A stretch of 64,000 bases of DNA from Marinomonas sp. SBI8L (GCF_001624705.1 NZ_JSEO01000002.1:124001-188000), one strand, 5' to 3'. Positions 47,893-56,599 are shown, numbered from the stretch's first letter. The notes: generated from the sequence alone by a model not told the origin. Numbers and translations are program-made.

Positions 47893-49575
47893 TTACATTT
47901 TGAAATACTCAATTTTGTCACAAAGTTGCTTAGCGAGTTTCGCTACTTTAGCCGCATCATCAGTAATTGTATGAATTGACTGAGTAGACTTAACCGCTAT
48001 CGCAGCAATGTTACTAACATTGGTGTTTACTTCAGATGTTACGCTCGCTTGTTGCTCTGCCGTTGCTGAGATTCGGTTATTCATATCACGAATCTTAGAC
48101 ACTGAGTTATTAATGCTTTCAAGAGATGTTTCTTCCTCTTTAACTACATCAACAACATTGGTTGAAATAGTATGGCTAGACTGCATTGCTTTAACCGCTT
48201 GGCTAGTACCTGATTGTAATTTACTAATCATTTGTTCAATTTGTTGTGTTGCATCCTGGGTGTTTTGCGCCAAGGTTCTTACTTCATCCGCTACCACTGC
48301 GAAGCCTCTACCTTGTTCACCTGCACGAGCGGCTTCAATGGCAGCATTTAATGCAAGTAGGTTAGTCTGCTCTGCAATACCCAAAATCACATTTAGAATT
48401 TGAGTGATATTGTTGGTATCTTCTTCAAGCTTGTTGATTGTTTGAGCAGCAGTATTAATTTCAGAAGCAAGGTTCTCGATTGAACTAATTGTACCAATAA
48501 CAATTTTATGGCCTTCATCTGCAGAAAGTGCAGCATCTTGTGCGGCAGAGCTGGCATCAGACGTAGATTCAGAAACATGCATAGCAGTTGACTGAATTTC
48601 ATTGATTGCTTGCGAAATTAAATCTGTTTCAGACTGTTGCTCTTCAACCATTTTAGATGAGTTCTTAGTCTCTTCATTAAGGTTGTCAGCAGCTTCAGTC
48701 AGCATGTGACTAGATAAAGAGACATCATTCAGTATGCTGCTTAATTGTTCAACTAAAGTGTCCATCGCAATTTCAAGCTGACCGATTTCATCTCTTTTAG
48801 CAGCAGAGCGCTGGCTTGAACTCTTATGAGTTAAATTACCAGCAGCAATTTCTTTCGCACGATTAACAGATTTCTGTAATGCACTGGAGATATTGCCGAC
48901 CATCAATAAACTGATCACGATACCAACAGCAATAGCAATAAAAGCAACGATAGAAGAGGTAATTAAATTCTGTTCTAGTTGATCATTTTGCTCTTGGTTT
49001 ACCTTGGTGACATAAGCATCAATTTTAGCAATGATCTGCTCCATGTCTGTATTTACTGCTTCTAAGCTAGCTTTAGCAGCTTTACGACTACGGTTAGCCT
49101 GCATAGTCTTAAGCTTGGTCCACCAACTATAAGTGGTACTACTGGACTCCAAGAAAGCGACTTGGTTCTCTTTAAGTGTATCAATGAGAACAAGCAACTC
49201 ATCTAGCTCAGTGTTTCTTGGCATAACGCCTAAGATATTGGTTACTTCTACTAGGCTAAGTTCTAATTCGCTTGTGAACTCTTTAAACGCTTCGGCTGAA
49301 CCTGCAATTTGTTCAACACCATAGCCACTTAATGACTTAGCAATGGAAACCTGAAAATAACCACGCTCAAACTCAACAGATTGTTTAAGAAGTAATTGAC
49401 GACTTTTTTCTAGGTTTTTAACTAACTCGAGACTGTGCGTTGAAAGGGTATTAAGCTCTTGCGCTACTTTTTTGCTTGAATAAGCAGAGTTGATAGTGAG
49501 CGCAATGATAAGAACCGCGAAGAGAGCTACTAATGAGAGGGTCTTCGTTTTAACGGATAAGTCTAACATAGTCAT
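47893..49575 (-). CDS. Methyl-accepting chemotaxis protein
   Basis: Length 560. One N-terminal membrane helix (~10-28), a helical periplasmic region of ~175 residues, a second helix ([18 protein letters not shown]), a HAMP linker and a cytoplasmic signalling domain. The hairpin tip contains [32 protein letters not shown]. No CheB/CheR pentapeptide tether at the C terminus. The ligand is unknown; the periplasmic part resembles four-helix-bundle sensors. Confidence 0.93.
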   Translation of the reverse strand: MTMLDLSVKTKTLSLVALFAVLIIALTINSAYSSKKVAQELNTLSTHSLELVKNLEKSRQLLLKQSVEFERGYFQVSIAKSLSGYGVEQIAGSAEAFKEFTSELELSLVEVTNILGVMPRNTELDELLVLIDTLKENQVAFLESSSTTYSWWTKLKTMQANRSRKAAKASLEAVNTDMEQIIAKIDAYVTKVNQEQNDQLEQNLITSSIVAFIAIAVGIVISLLMVGNISSALQKSVNRAKEIAAGNLTHKSSSQRSAAKRDEIGQLEIAMDTLVEQLSSILNDVSLSSHMLTEAADNLNEETKNSSKMVEEQQSETDLISQAINEIQSTAMHVSESTSDASSAAQDAALSADEGHKIVIGTISSIENLASEINTAAQTINKLEEDTNNITQILNVILGIAEQTNLLALNAAIEAARAGEQGRGFAVVADEVRTLAQNTQDATQQIEQMISKLQSGTSQAVKAMQSSHTISTNVVDVVKEEETSLESINNSVSKIRDMNNRISATAEQQASVTSEVNTNVSNIAAIAVKSTQSIHTITDDAAKVAKLAKQLCDKIEYFKM

Positions 49576-50021
49576 CTTTACCTAAACATTTAATGATTCG
49601 TCCCTGTTTTATAATTGATTTTGACCCAGAACATCCTGCTGTACGAGGGTATTTTTACAATCGATTACACTGATCAAGCTAAAGTTTACAGTTAATCAGC
49701 AAAAATAAAAGCGAATTTATAGTTATACAAAAATAAATTATTGTGATTAATGTGATTTATATCAGAAGCCTAAGGCAAGTTTAGTTAATAAAATTTTGAC
49801 TTGCGAATTCATAATGCGAAATAAAATTCGGTTTTGGTGTAAGCAAAATAGTTACTTAATAGCGACAATATTTATGCATTTAAGACATGAACTTAAAGCT
49901 AAAAAGGTATCTTAAAGGTGAAGCTTAGGTGGGATAATTGACTTTTAATAGAGTTGAAAAGAGTTTTAAATAAAAACAATAAGAGTGCGATTATGCTCGC
50001 ACCCTTATATTGAGTAATGAG
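49576..50021. other. AT-rich spacer upstream of the chemoreceptor
   Basis: No gene was found. The region holds the chemoreceptor promoter and, near 49980-50005, an imperfect hairpin (GAGTGCGA/TCGCACCC) followed on the minus strand by TTATTGTTTTTATTT, likely the hisI terminator. Confidence 0.45.
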
Positions 50022-50429
50022 TTAAACCATAGGTTTAGAATTAACAAATACCTTGTCGCCTTTCGCTTCAAAGAAAAAGCAGTTACGACGATTAGTATGG
50101 CAAGCAGGGCCTTTTTGCTCAACTTTAAGCAAAATGCAATCACCATCACAATCAAATGACATAGAAACAAGTGTTTGCCTGTGACCAGAGCTTTCGCCTT
50201 TACGCCAGTATGTTTGACGTGAACGTGACCAATAACAAACTTGCCCTGTTTCAAGGGTTTCTCTGATAGAGGCTTCATTCATATAAGCCAACATTAATAC
50301 TTCGCCCGTATCATGCTGTTGTGCAATGGCAGCAATTAAACCTGCATCATCTTTTTTTAGGTTGCTTAATACTTGATCTAACTCTAATTCAGAACCCTGC
50401 GGAAGGGTTTCAAACGCTTTTAAGCTCAT
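50022..50429 (-). CDS. hisI: Phosphoribosyl-AMP cyclohydrolase
   Basis: HisI opens the adenine ring in histidine synthesis. The 135 residues show VLMLAYMNEASIRETLETG, YWSRSRQTYWRKGESSGH and the zinc Cys/Asp set (FDCDGDCILL; KGPACHTNRRNCF). It is not fused to HisE. It overlaps the QueD-like gene upstream by ATGA, an unusual partner. Confidence 0.96.
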   Translation of the reverse strand: MSLKAFETLPQGSELELDQVLSNLKKDDAGLIAAIAQQHDTGEVLMLAYMNEASIRETLETGQVCYWSRSRQTYWRKGESSGHRQTLVSMSFDCDGDCILLKVEQKGPACHTNRRNCFFFEAKGDKVFVNSKPMV

Positions 50430-51289
50430 ACATTTACTACCTTATTGGAAATTGCGCCTTTGCCAATGCCTTCATAGGCATGTACTTCGATATCGTGACC
50501 TGGGTTTTCGTTTGCTAGCACCTTAGCTACATGGCTAGAAAGAGATTCAACGGTTGTATCCGTATGTACCATGTAAGTTTGAGAGCTTCTAATAATTAAT
50601 TCAAAATGACCTTGTTGGCTTTCATAAGCAAAATGATGGAAGCGGTGGCCATCTTCACTAATAATGCCAATTAAATCTTCCTCTGTACCTATGTAAATAT
50701 CATGCCAGCGTTTAGCCCAATCATTTTCTAATGCTTCGGATTTCTCGCCATCTTTGTATATATCAATAGTTGATCTATGACCATGAGCAATACGCTGGCA
50801 ATTACCGGCATGCTTTTTAAGGCCGTGGCTATACTGATATTGCGCACCTTCAATCTTTTCTGGTGTGAAAGTAATGCGCACACGAGCAAGATCGGCAGGC
50901 AGAATCGCCATGATTTGATCTTCACACCAAGTTGCCGCAGCTTCTGGTGTAATCACATCCATAGGTAATAGACAAAAAGCCTGTTTCGGAGCCGCACAGT
51001 AAAAATGGTTTTTACCGCCTTTGTCGAACTCAAATATGTGCTTATCTTCATTGTCAGTATTCATAGACACTGACGTGTTTTGATGGGGGATAGCTAAGCA
51101 ATGATCTATGTTTTCATCTAACCACTTTTTAATTAGCTTTTTAACGATACTGAAATCGCACACCATACTCTCATCGTTTAAATTACCTTCAAGTAACACA
51201 TCTGTTTGCCAGCTTTCACCCAAAAGGCCACGATCAGTATCAAACAAAGAAAAGTCAACGTGGGTTAAGTTTTTAACGAAAAGCTTCAA
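50426..51289 (-). CDS. Duplicated 6-pyruvoyltetrahydropterin synthase-like protein
   Basis: At 287 residues it is about twice QueD length. The first half carries a MVCDFSIVKKLIKKWLDENIDHCL stretch and TPEAAATWCEDQI, but its first-strand zinc His residues are lost (LLGESWQTDV). The second half begins YSHGLKKHAGNCQRIAHGHRS, which keeps the zinc His set and the catalytic Cys of QueD, followed by GHRFHHFAYESQQGHFELI and TVESLSSHVAKVL. So one active and one degenerate repeat are likely. The pterin or preQ0 substrate cannot be told. It is coupled to hisI. Confidence 0.8.
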   Translation of the reverse strand: MKLFVKNLTHVDFSLFDTDRGLLGESWQTDVLLEGNLNDESMVCDFSIVKKLIKKWLDENIDHCLAIPHQNTSVSMNTDNEDKHIFEFDKGGKNHFYCAAPKQAFCLLPMDVITPEAAATWCEDQIMAILPADLARVRITFTPEKIEGAQYQYSHGLKKHAGNCQRIAHGHRSTIDIYKDGEKSEALENDWAKRWHDIYIGTEEDLIGIISEDGHRFHHFAYESQQGHFELIIRSSQTYMVHTDTTVESLSSHVAKVLANENPGHDIEVHAYEGIGKGAISNKVVNV

Positions 51290-51568
51290 AGGTAACTCCT
51301 AGTATGAAGTTGGCAAGGCCGAACAAAGAATAGTTAAATGAATAGGGAATAATCAGCGAGGTATTTTACGCAATAAAAGCCGCTATATCTAATACTTCCT
51401 GTACGTATGGTTAGATATTGGATATATAAATTAAATTTATCTATAAAGAAGGGTAAAAATCTTAGCAAAGGGCAAAGCTGACTAATAAGTTGGAACTTAT
51501 TGATTTATAAGAGAAGTGTCTAAAAAACAAACAAGCTTTAAGTATTTGAAAAATAGTAGAAAAGACTG

Positions 51569-51596
51569 TTGCCAAATTGAATTAGCTAGGTATAAT
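51569..51596 (+). promoter_or_regulatory. Promoter of the SRP RNA gene
   Basis: TTGCCA and a perfect TATAAT are separated by 16 bases, ~33 bases before the mature RNA start. The rest of the spacer from 51290 is otherwise unremarkable. Confidence 0.7.
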
Positions 51597-51628
51597 TCGC
51601 TCCAAGGTCAAGCAGAGACCTCCTCAAT

Positions 51629-51738
51629 GGTACTTCTGCTGGTCCTCTCGCAACATGAAGTCGTTAATCTGGTCAGGTCCGGAAGGAAGCAGCCACAGCG
51701 ATGGATTTGTGTGCCGAGATGCGGCTGGTGGAAGTGCC
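51629..51738 (+). ncRNA. ffs: Signal recognition particle RNA (4.5S)
   Basis: The apical loop GGTCAGGTCCGGAAGGAAGCA is the bacterial SRP signature, followed by GCCACAGC and GTGTGCCGAGATG. The ends GGTACTTC and GAAGTGCC pair, giving ~110 nt. Ends are estimated from this pairing. A small hairpin (AGGTC/GACCT) precedes it and may be a processed leader. Confidence 0.95.
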
Positions 51739-51928
51739 TCCAATATCTTCGTAATGTTCGTTCAAAACTATATTCAAAATATCTCCTTACTTAATTCTCA
51801 AAAATTAGATTTACGTTGCATTATTCCTTTGGTTTTTAAATCTAAAGTTCAAAATTAGCTTTCTACACTCAAAACTCACAATCTTTCTAGCATTTTTAAT
51901 GCAAATCCACAAAAAATGTATTCTCAAT

Positions 51929-52556
51929 ACTACCGTTGTGGTCGAGCGCACAGTGAGAGAGCTAAACGGCGTATCCTGCATAGACCTAGAAGAAGCCGCA
52001 CCCACCAAGAAACAAATCATCTGTAGCCGATCCTTTGGCGAACGCATTATCGAAAAGCAAGTATTGCGCGAAGCCATCTGTAATAAGTGACTTGTGTTGC
52101 CTTCTCATCTGTAAAGAGCAGTTGCGGGGTGAAAAACGCCTCACCAAGGCCATCAGCATCTTCATACGCACCAGTGCCTATACCAAAGGCGAGCCGTATT
52201 ATTCCAATTCCATGTCCACGGCATTGCCCAACCCAACCGACAATACGAGAGACTTGCTCGAAGTCGCCAACGTATTGCTAGAGCGTATCTGGAAGCCCAG
52301 TTTTCGATACACCAAGATGGGTGTGATACTTATGGATTTTTACGAGCAGGGCGCACTACAAACGGATCTTTTTAGGCCCGACTCTGGGAGGACTGCGTCG
52401 AAGTCTTTAATGAGCGTGGTGGATAAGATCAAACACAGCGGCCTAGGAAGCGTTTTTTTTGCTTCGCAGGGGATCACACCACAGTGGTCTATGAAACGAG
52501 AGCATCTCTCGCCAGCGTACACAACACGGTGGGAGGATTTGAAAGTAGTTAGGTGA
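51929..52556 (+). pseudogene. Remnant of umuC (DNA polymerase V subunit), C-terminal part
   Basis: Two frames together reproduce the last ~half of UmuC. TTVVVERTVRELNGVSCIDLEE and CSRSFGERI come first; the frame ends at the stop 52088-52090. After a frame change the sequence continues with QLRGEKRLTKAISIFIRTS, EPYYSNSM, DLLEVANVLLERIW and QWSMKREHLSPAYTTRWED to the normal end. The N-terminal catalytic part and umuD are absent. A frameshift and a truncation make it non-functional. Confidence 0.9.
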
Positions 52557-52729
52557 ATATTTGTTCAGTTTTGGATTGCTGCTAACATCCTCATAGCTAG
52601 AAAGGTCTTCAGTTGATAAGTAACCTTTCTTCAAATTAATTAATCAGATGTGACGTTTTGAGTGCGGTGGATAAATCGGACCAAATGAGCGTGCGCATTA
52701 TTAAGCTGTTATATTCAAAAGGATAAGTT

Positions 52730-52933
52730 GTGCAAAATCATCTGTTAATAGAGTTCGCTAAAAGAAAACCTTTTCAACAAACACCTGAAATGCCTGAGGG
52801 TAGTGAATTTGATCACACTAGAGGAATATGGATGTATGAAAATAAACCATTAGTGAGCCATTCGTCGAAGTTCGGAACACAGGCAACTAAAAAGTGTGAT
52901 ATGGAAACAGGTGAGGATCAGAAAGGAGAATGA
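52730..52933 (+). CDS. Putative graspetide (RiPP) precursor peptide
   Basis: A 67-residue peptide begins at GTG 52730 with AGGATAAG upstream. The N-terminal ~45 residues would be the leader (IEFAKRKPFQQTPEMPEGSEFDH); the last 18 (T50 to E67) are rich in Thr, Asp, Glu and Lys (TKKCDMETGEDQKGE), the acceptor/donor residues for ester or amide macrocyclisation by ATP-grasp ligases. The stop overlaps the ligase start (ATGA). Precursor status is inferred from context and composition; no family match can be checked here. Confidence 0.65.
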   Translation: MQNHLLIEFAKRKPFQQTPEMPEGSEFDHTRGIWMYENKPLVSHSSKFGTQATKKCDMETGEDQKGE

Positions 52934-53862
52934 TTGGAACCTGCCTTATATTATCGAGTATTTACGACTTCTCAGTAGATCTGGTTATTCAAGAGCTAGA
53001 AAAAAGAAATACTGATTACTTGCGAATCAACAAAGAGAATCTCCACAATTATGAAATAAAATTAAATCCTGTAACAAAAGAACTACATATTGCATGTGAA
53101 GGGATAAATAGAACAATAATAAATGTAAAGTCAATTTGGTTTCGACAAGCTGTATTTTTGAGAAATACTCCTGGCGATGCCTTAAGCCTTGAAGAACAGC
53201 TATCTAGATCACAATGGTCAGCTTTTTTAAGAGGTTTAATGGTTTTTGAAGATTCATATTGGATGAATTGGCCTGCAAGTACTTATGCGGCAGAATCAAA
53301 ACCTTATCAATTGATGATTGCATCAGAAGTTGGGTTTAAAGTTCCAGATACAGAGATTGGGAATAGCTTTAGAGATTCAAAGATATTAAACAGCAAAGTT
53401 ATAGTGAAATCCTTAGACACTGTATTACTTCGAGAAGGCGATGACTGTTTGTTTACTTACACCTCTGATGTCGAACCGTCGGAACTTACCAACGATCGAA
53501 TTAGTAGCGCTCCACTAACTGTACAGCAGTATATTCCTGAAAAGACAGATATTAGGGTTACAATTATTGGTGATGACATTTTTGCAGTCAAAATTACATC
53601 TAATGGCGCTGGAATAGAAGATGACTGGAGACTCACAAAAAGAGAGCTTATAGAATATACAGATATTGAATTGCCTATTAATTTGATTGAGAAATGTAGG
53701 AAATACATGAAGAAGCTAAGTTTAAATTTTGGAGCTCTTGATTTTATTGAGAGCAATGGAAACTATTACTTCATTGAAATTAACCCTACAGGCGAATGGG
53801 GCTGGCTTTCTAATGAAGTAAGAAAAATCGAAACATATATTGCAAACGCATTATCACGATGA
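52930..53862 (+). CDS. ATP-grasp peptide ligase, MvdC/MvdD-like (graspetide synthetase)
   Basis: Length 310. An N-terminal pre-grasp part (CLILSSIYDFSVDLV ... IWFRQAVFLRN) is followed by an ATP-grasp fold: KVIVKSL (~156-162, ATP Lys), VQQYIPEKTDIRVTII (~198-213), FGALDFIESNGN and FIEINPTGEWGW (~281-292; Mg ligands E283 and N285). The IWFRQ and SKPYQLMIASEVGFKVPDTEI segments are typical of RiPP ATP-grasp ligases rather than RimK or D-Ala ligase. Ester or amide bond formation on the upstream peptide is inferred. Tight ATGA overlaps tie it to both neighbours. Confidence 0.85.
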   Translation: MIGTCLILSSIYDFSVDLVIQELEKRNTDYLRINKENLHNYEIKLNPVTKELHIACEGINRTIINVKSIWFRQAVFLRNTPGDALSLEEQLSRSQWSAFLRGLMVFEDSYWMNWPASTYAAESKPYQLMIASEVGFKVPDTEIGNSFRDSKILNSKVIVKSLDTVLLREGDDCLFTYTSDVEPSELTNDRISSAPLTVQQYIPEKTDIRVTIIGDDIFAVKITSNGAGIEDDWRLTKRELIEYTDIELPINLIEKCRKYMKKLSLNFGALDFIESNGNYYFIEINPTGEWGWLSNEVRKIETYIANALSR

Positions 53863-54503
53863 AATTAATACAGTTTCTTAAACAACTTCTAAGTACCCTT
53901 TTTCCATTTATTTATCTATATGGCTTAGAAAAAAGAAAGCTTGCTGAAGCTAATGATTGCTTAGCTGAGGCTAATTCTTTCTTTTATGATTTAGATAGAT
54001 CGGTGGTCGAGAGTCGACTAAAAGAAGAGCACTTAAGATCAAAGCTTATCGATGATAAAACTTCAAAATTCAATCTTGGTTTAAGTTTATGCCTGACAAT
54101 AATTGGAGTAGCGGCAACAACGGTTGCTAAATTATTACCTGATCACGAACTAAAACCACTAATAATAGCCTTTTTAAGCATTGCATCTTTATTCATGCTT
54201 ATTGGTGGTTTAGTTTCTTTATCAGCTTTTAAACTGATGCCTACATACGGATATGGAAGTAGGTTTGAGTACCTGAAATCGCGAAATGAAAGGGTAGAAA
54301 CAACTAAAGCCCTCATTGGTCAAGAAAATGTCAACTTGATAAAACAAGTTCGTAATGAAGTTGCATACCAATGCCTAAGAAATGGTTTTGTTAGTCTTTT
54401 TATTGCACTTATAGTTATAAGTTATACATCTGTACTTAATGCATACGTGACATCTCCAAAGGCAATGTCTTTAATCAGCTATTTAAAATGCTTGTTTAGT
54501 TAG
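53859..54503 (+). CDS. Coiled-coil membrane protein of the RiPP cassette
   Basis: 214 residues. A hydrophobic/basic start (FLKQLLSTLFPFIYLYGLE) and a coiled-coil stretch (KLAEANDCLAEANSF ... VESRLKEEHLRS) precede two close membrane helices (~72-93 and ~98-120), a cytoplasmic loop with PTYGYGSRFEYLKSRNER, and a third helix (~176-197). No transporter motif is seen. It overlaps the ligase gene by ATGA, so export, immunity or scaffold function for the modified peptide is possible. Confidence 0.6.
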   Translation: MKLIQFLKQLLSTLFPFIYLYGLEKRKLAEANDCLAEANSFFYDLDRSVVESRLKEEHLRSKLIDDKTSKFNLGLSLCLTIIGVAATTVAKLLPDHELKPLIIAFLSIASLFMLIGGLVSLSAFKLMPTYGYGSRFEYLKSRNERVETTKALIGQENVNLIKQVRNEVAYQCLRNGFVSLFIALIVISYTSVLNAYVTSPKAMSLISYLKCLFS

Positions 54504-54519
54504 CTGGTGATATTTTGAA

Positions 54520-54617
54520 CATAACAAGTCACTTAAAAGGACAAATAACAGTTGGTTTTTGCTCCTTCGTCGCTTATTTTAACCGACTATTATTTGCCTC
54601 TTAGTGAGGCGTTAATA
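54520..54617 (+). mobile_element. Orphan attC-like integron recombination site
   Basis: The left end ATAACAAGTCACTT and the right end AGTGAGGCGTTAA resemble Vibrio-type attC ends. Arms 54529-54555 and 54583-54607 are imperfect inverted repeats (TCACT, AAATAA, AGT-GG in both), differing by extra single bases, as in extrahelical bases of attC. The R-prime box GTTAATA departs from GTTRRRY, so activity is uncertain. It lies 16 bases after the membrane protein gene. No intI is in the window. Confidence 0.75.
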
Positions 54618-54689
54618 CTCATGATGATAAAGTGGCTAATTGATTGCTTCTTTTGCCTTACGAAAGCTAAATTTTTGTATGGACAAATG

Positions 54690-54824
54690 TTAGGTACAGC
54701 TCCCACTAAAAACCTGCAAATAACACACTCTATTTTCCGTTTGAATACAGCCTAAGGCTTTTTTCGAAAGGTATGAATAATTATTAAAAAACTATGAATA
54801 GAGTGTTAGTTACCGTTTTATAAG
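54690..54824 (+). repeat. Dispersed repeat, copy A
   Basis: TTAGGTACAGCT, then ACACTCTATTTTCCG, a GGCTTTTT block, a TATGAA..TTATTAA block and AATAGAGTGTTAGTTACCGTTTTA. Its ACACTCTATT and AATAGAGTGT ends are inverted repeats. It shares this order with copies near 61725 and 62600. Confidence 0.7.
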
Positions 54825-54879
54825 AAGAAAAAGCAATCTCTAATAAAGCGGTCTGGATGTTGACCTTAAACCCTCTTAG

Positions 54880-55127
54880 GTCTACCATTTAAATTCGCTG
54901 GCAAAATCCAGCGACGGGGTTTTCACCCCGTTTTATCGATGCGGCCTTAAACACGCCCCGCGTGTTTTTTTGTGGCCGGAGTCCGCTTGTTATGGTGGGT
55001 TTTTATTAGGCTAGCCTCGGCTAGGCCGTTTCCTTTGGGCGGTTGTGAAATCCTGATTTAGACCTGCCACCCTTTGAGAATCTCACCTCTTAGAGTGGTC
55101 AAATGATCTGACCAAAGGAGGCCATAG
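54880..55127 (+). promoter_or_regulatory. Structured phage-like leader of the KilA-N gene
   Basis: Contains in order: CGCTGG/CCAGCG, ACGGGG/CCCCGT + T-run, and a strong terminator stem ACACGC/GCGTGT + TTTTTTT (54951-54972). After TATGGTGGGTTTT come CTAGCC/GGCTAG, GGCCGTTTCCTTTG and CCTGCCACCC. From memory this resembles the leader of phage P4 ash-type genes. An AAAGGAGG ribosome site precedes the start codon. Noticeably more GC-rich than its surroundings. Confidence 0.6.
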
Positions 55128-55781
55128 ATGGCTCATATCACTATCTTCTCAAAACTGATCCGTACTCTCGATGGATTGTATTCCCTTAATGATCTGCATA
55201 AAGCTTCTGGTTCTGAAAAGAAGCATGAACCAAATCGCTTTATAAGAATTGAAAAAACTCAGTCATTGATAGCTGAAATCGAGCGATACCCAGAAATGGG
55301 CATCGGGGTAAACGCCATTAAAGGTGGCACAAATCAAGGCACTTGGGTCTGCAAAGAACTTGTCTATGCCTACGCTATGTGGATCAGTGCTAAGTTTCAC
55401 CTTCATGTCATTCGTGCATTCGATCGGCTTGCTCTCTCTTCTGATGCGCTTTCTTGCTCTGAGCTTCCTCACTCTAACCAAAACAATGAAGCGACTAAGA
55501 CCATGGCGAAGTTGCTTGAAGGGAATATCTTAGCGTTAGCGCAAAAGCGCTCTCAAAATAATACGCTTGTTGAAAATATCAAAATCGGTGAAGAGGTGAA
55601 TAAGCACCTTGGTGTAAGCAAACTTGATCAGGCAACTCCTGCTCAATTAGAGCAAGGCTTAATCTTCATCCAAACCGCGTTAGAAGGGGAGTACCTAAGC
55701 AGGGCAGACAATCCAACCAACGAATACGTCGCGTCAATGGAACGCAGGGTAGCATTGTTGAAAATAAAAGTACGAATATAG
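55128..55781 (+). CDS. KilA-N domain phage-type protein, 3'-frameshifted
   Basis: The N-terminal KilA-N domain is clear (LYSLNDLHKASGSEKKHEPNRFIR, GTNQGTWVCKELVYAYAMWISAKFHLHVIRAFD). The C-terminal half is helical. At ~55745 a net 13-base insertion relative to copy 2 shifts the frame to the stop at 55781. The ancestral frame would have run to the TAG at 55927-55929, giving the ending AHMYSKVY. KilA-N proteins are phage DNA-binding regulators or anti-repressors. Confidence 0.88.
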   Translation: MAHITIFSKLIRTLDGLYSLNDLHKASGSEKKHEPNRFIRIEKTQSLIAEIERYPEMGIGVNAIKGGTNQGTWVCKELVYAYAMWISAKFHLHVIRAFDRLALSSDALSCSELPHSNQNNEATKTMAKLLEGNILALAQKRSQNNTLVENIKIGEEVNKHLGVSKLDQATPAQLEQGLIFIQTALEGEYLSRADNPTNEYVASMERRVALLKIKVRI

Positions 55782-56028
55782 AATGAAACTCATCCACTCC
55801 CACACCACCGCGATGAAAAGAGACTTCCACGACTCCATCTTCCCAACACTCAAAACAACCAACCACAGATTATACGGCGACGCCCGAGAACACCTAGACA
55901 TCGCACACATGTACAGCAAAGTTTATTAGCGCGGGTGACCAACAAAAACGCCCCAGAAATGGTGGGGCGTTTTGGTTTGATAATAGATAGTTAGGTGCTT
56001 TAATAGACGTCCATTTCATGGCCAGCAA
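55704..56028 (+). repeat. KilA-N 3'-end module, copy 1
   Basis: The KilA-N C-terminal coding tail (NPTNEYVASMERR ... MYSKVY) with terminator 55945-55979 and ~50 further bases (GTTAGGTGCTTTAATAGACG) shared with copy 2. Confidence 0.9.
55945..55979 (+). terminator. Terminator of KilA-N copy 1
   Basis: AAAACGCCCC/GGGGCGTTTT with a 9-base loop; repeated nearly identically in copies 2 and 3. Confidence 0.9.
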
Positions 56029-56263
56029 GCGAAATTATAGCATTATGATTAACAAGTATTCGGTATTTTTGATTTCATTCATACTTAGTTTAGGTTTTAG
56101 TTATTTAATGATTAAAAAGTTTTTTTTAATTTTCATTATTTTTATATCATTAATATATTCGATCATTTTAATACTTCTACCTAGTAGGCTAATGTATAGG
56201 AAAAGCATTATTAATGGTTTGTTTATAGGTTTAATAGCTGGTTTTATATTTATACTATTTTAG
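56018..56263 (+). CDS. Small hydrophobic protein, cargo 1
   Basis: 81 residues from ATG 56018, or 72 from ATG 56045. Three hydrophobic stretches (VFLISFILSLGFSYLMI; FLIFIIFISLIYSIILILL; GLFIGLIAGFIFILF) separated by Lys/Arg, so a three-pass membrane protein. ATG 56018 lies in the repeated module, so the inner start may be the gene's own. Very AT-rich. No family recognised. Confidence 0.6.
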   Translation: MASKRNYSIMINKYSVFLISFILSLGFSYLMIKKFFLIFIIFISLIYSIILILLPSRLMYRKSIINGLFIGLIAGFIFILF

Positions 56264-56284
56264 TCTTTTTATCGGTAACCTTTA

Positions 56285-56599
56285 GCAGACAACCCAACCA
56301 ACGAATACATCGCTTCAATGGAACGCAGAGTGGAGCACTACGAATATAGAATGAAACTCATCCACTCCCACACCACCATAATGAAAAGAGACTTCAATGA
56401 AGTCATCTTCCCAACACTCAAAACAACCAACCACAGATTATACGGCTACGCCCGAGAATACCTACACATCGCACACATGTACAGCAAAGTTTATTAGCGC
56501 GGGTGATCAACAAAAACGCCCCAGAAATAGTGGGGCGTTTTGGTTTGATAATAGAGAGTTAGGTGCTTTAATAGACGCCAATTTCATGGCTAGCCAGTG
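56285..56599 (+). repeat. KilA-N 3'-end module, copy 2
   Basis: The tail of KilA-N remains an open frame (ADNPTNEYIASMERRVEHY ... AHMYSKVY, stop 56495-56497), followed by a terminator and the same ~50-base extension as copy 1. No KilA-N start is attached. Many third-base differences show it has diverged. Confidence 0.92.
56513..56546 (+). terminator. Terminator of KilA-N copy 2
   Basis: AAAACGCCCC/GGGGCGTTTT stem as in copy 1. Confidence 0.88.

Noticed and set aside
51516-51858. Two overlapping frames over the SRP RNA
   Set aside because: They are shadows of the ffs gene, which is certain from its signature.
54552-54755. 67-codon plus-strand frame
   Set aside because: It runs through the attC-like site and spacer; no ribosome site and no protein-like composition.
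55666-55919. Minus-strand frames over KilA-N tail copy 1
   Set aside because: Antisense to the coding tail; the tail frame is conserved in the other copies, the antisense frame is not.
55991-56567. GTTAGGT heptamers at repeat edges as attC R boxes
   Set aside because: GTTRRRY is short and degenerate; no paired left box or inverted arms accompany these sites.
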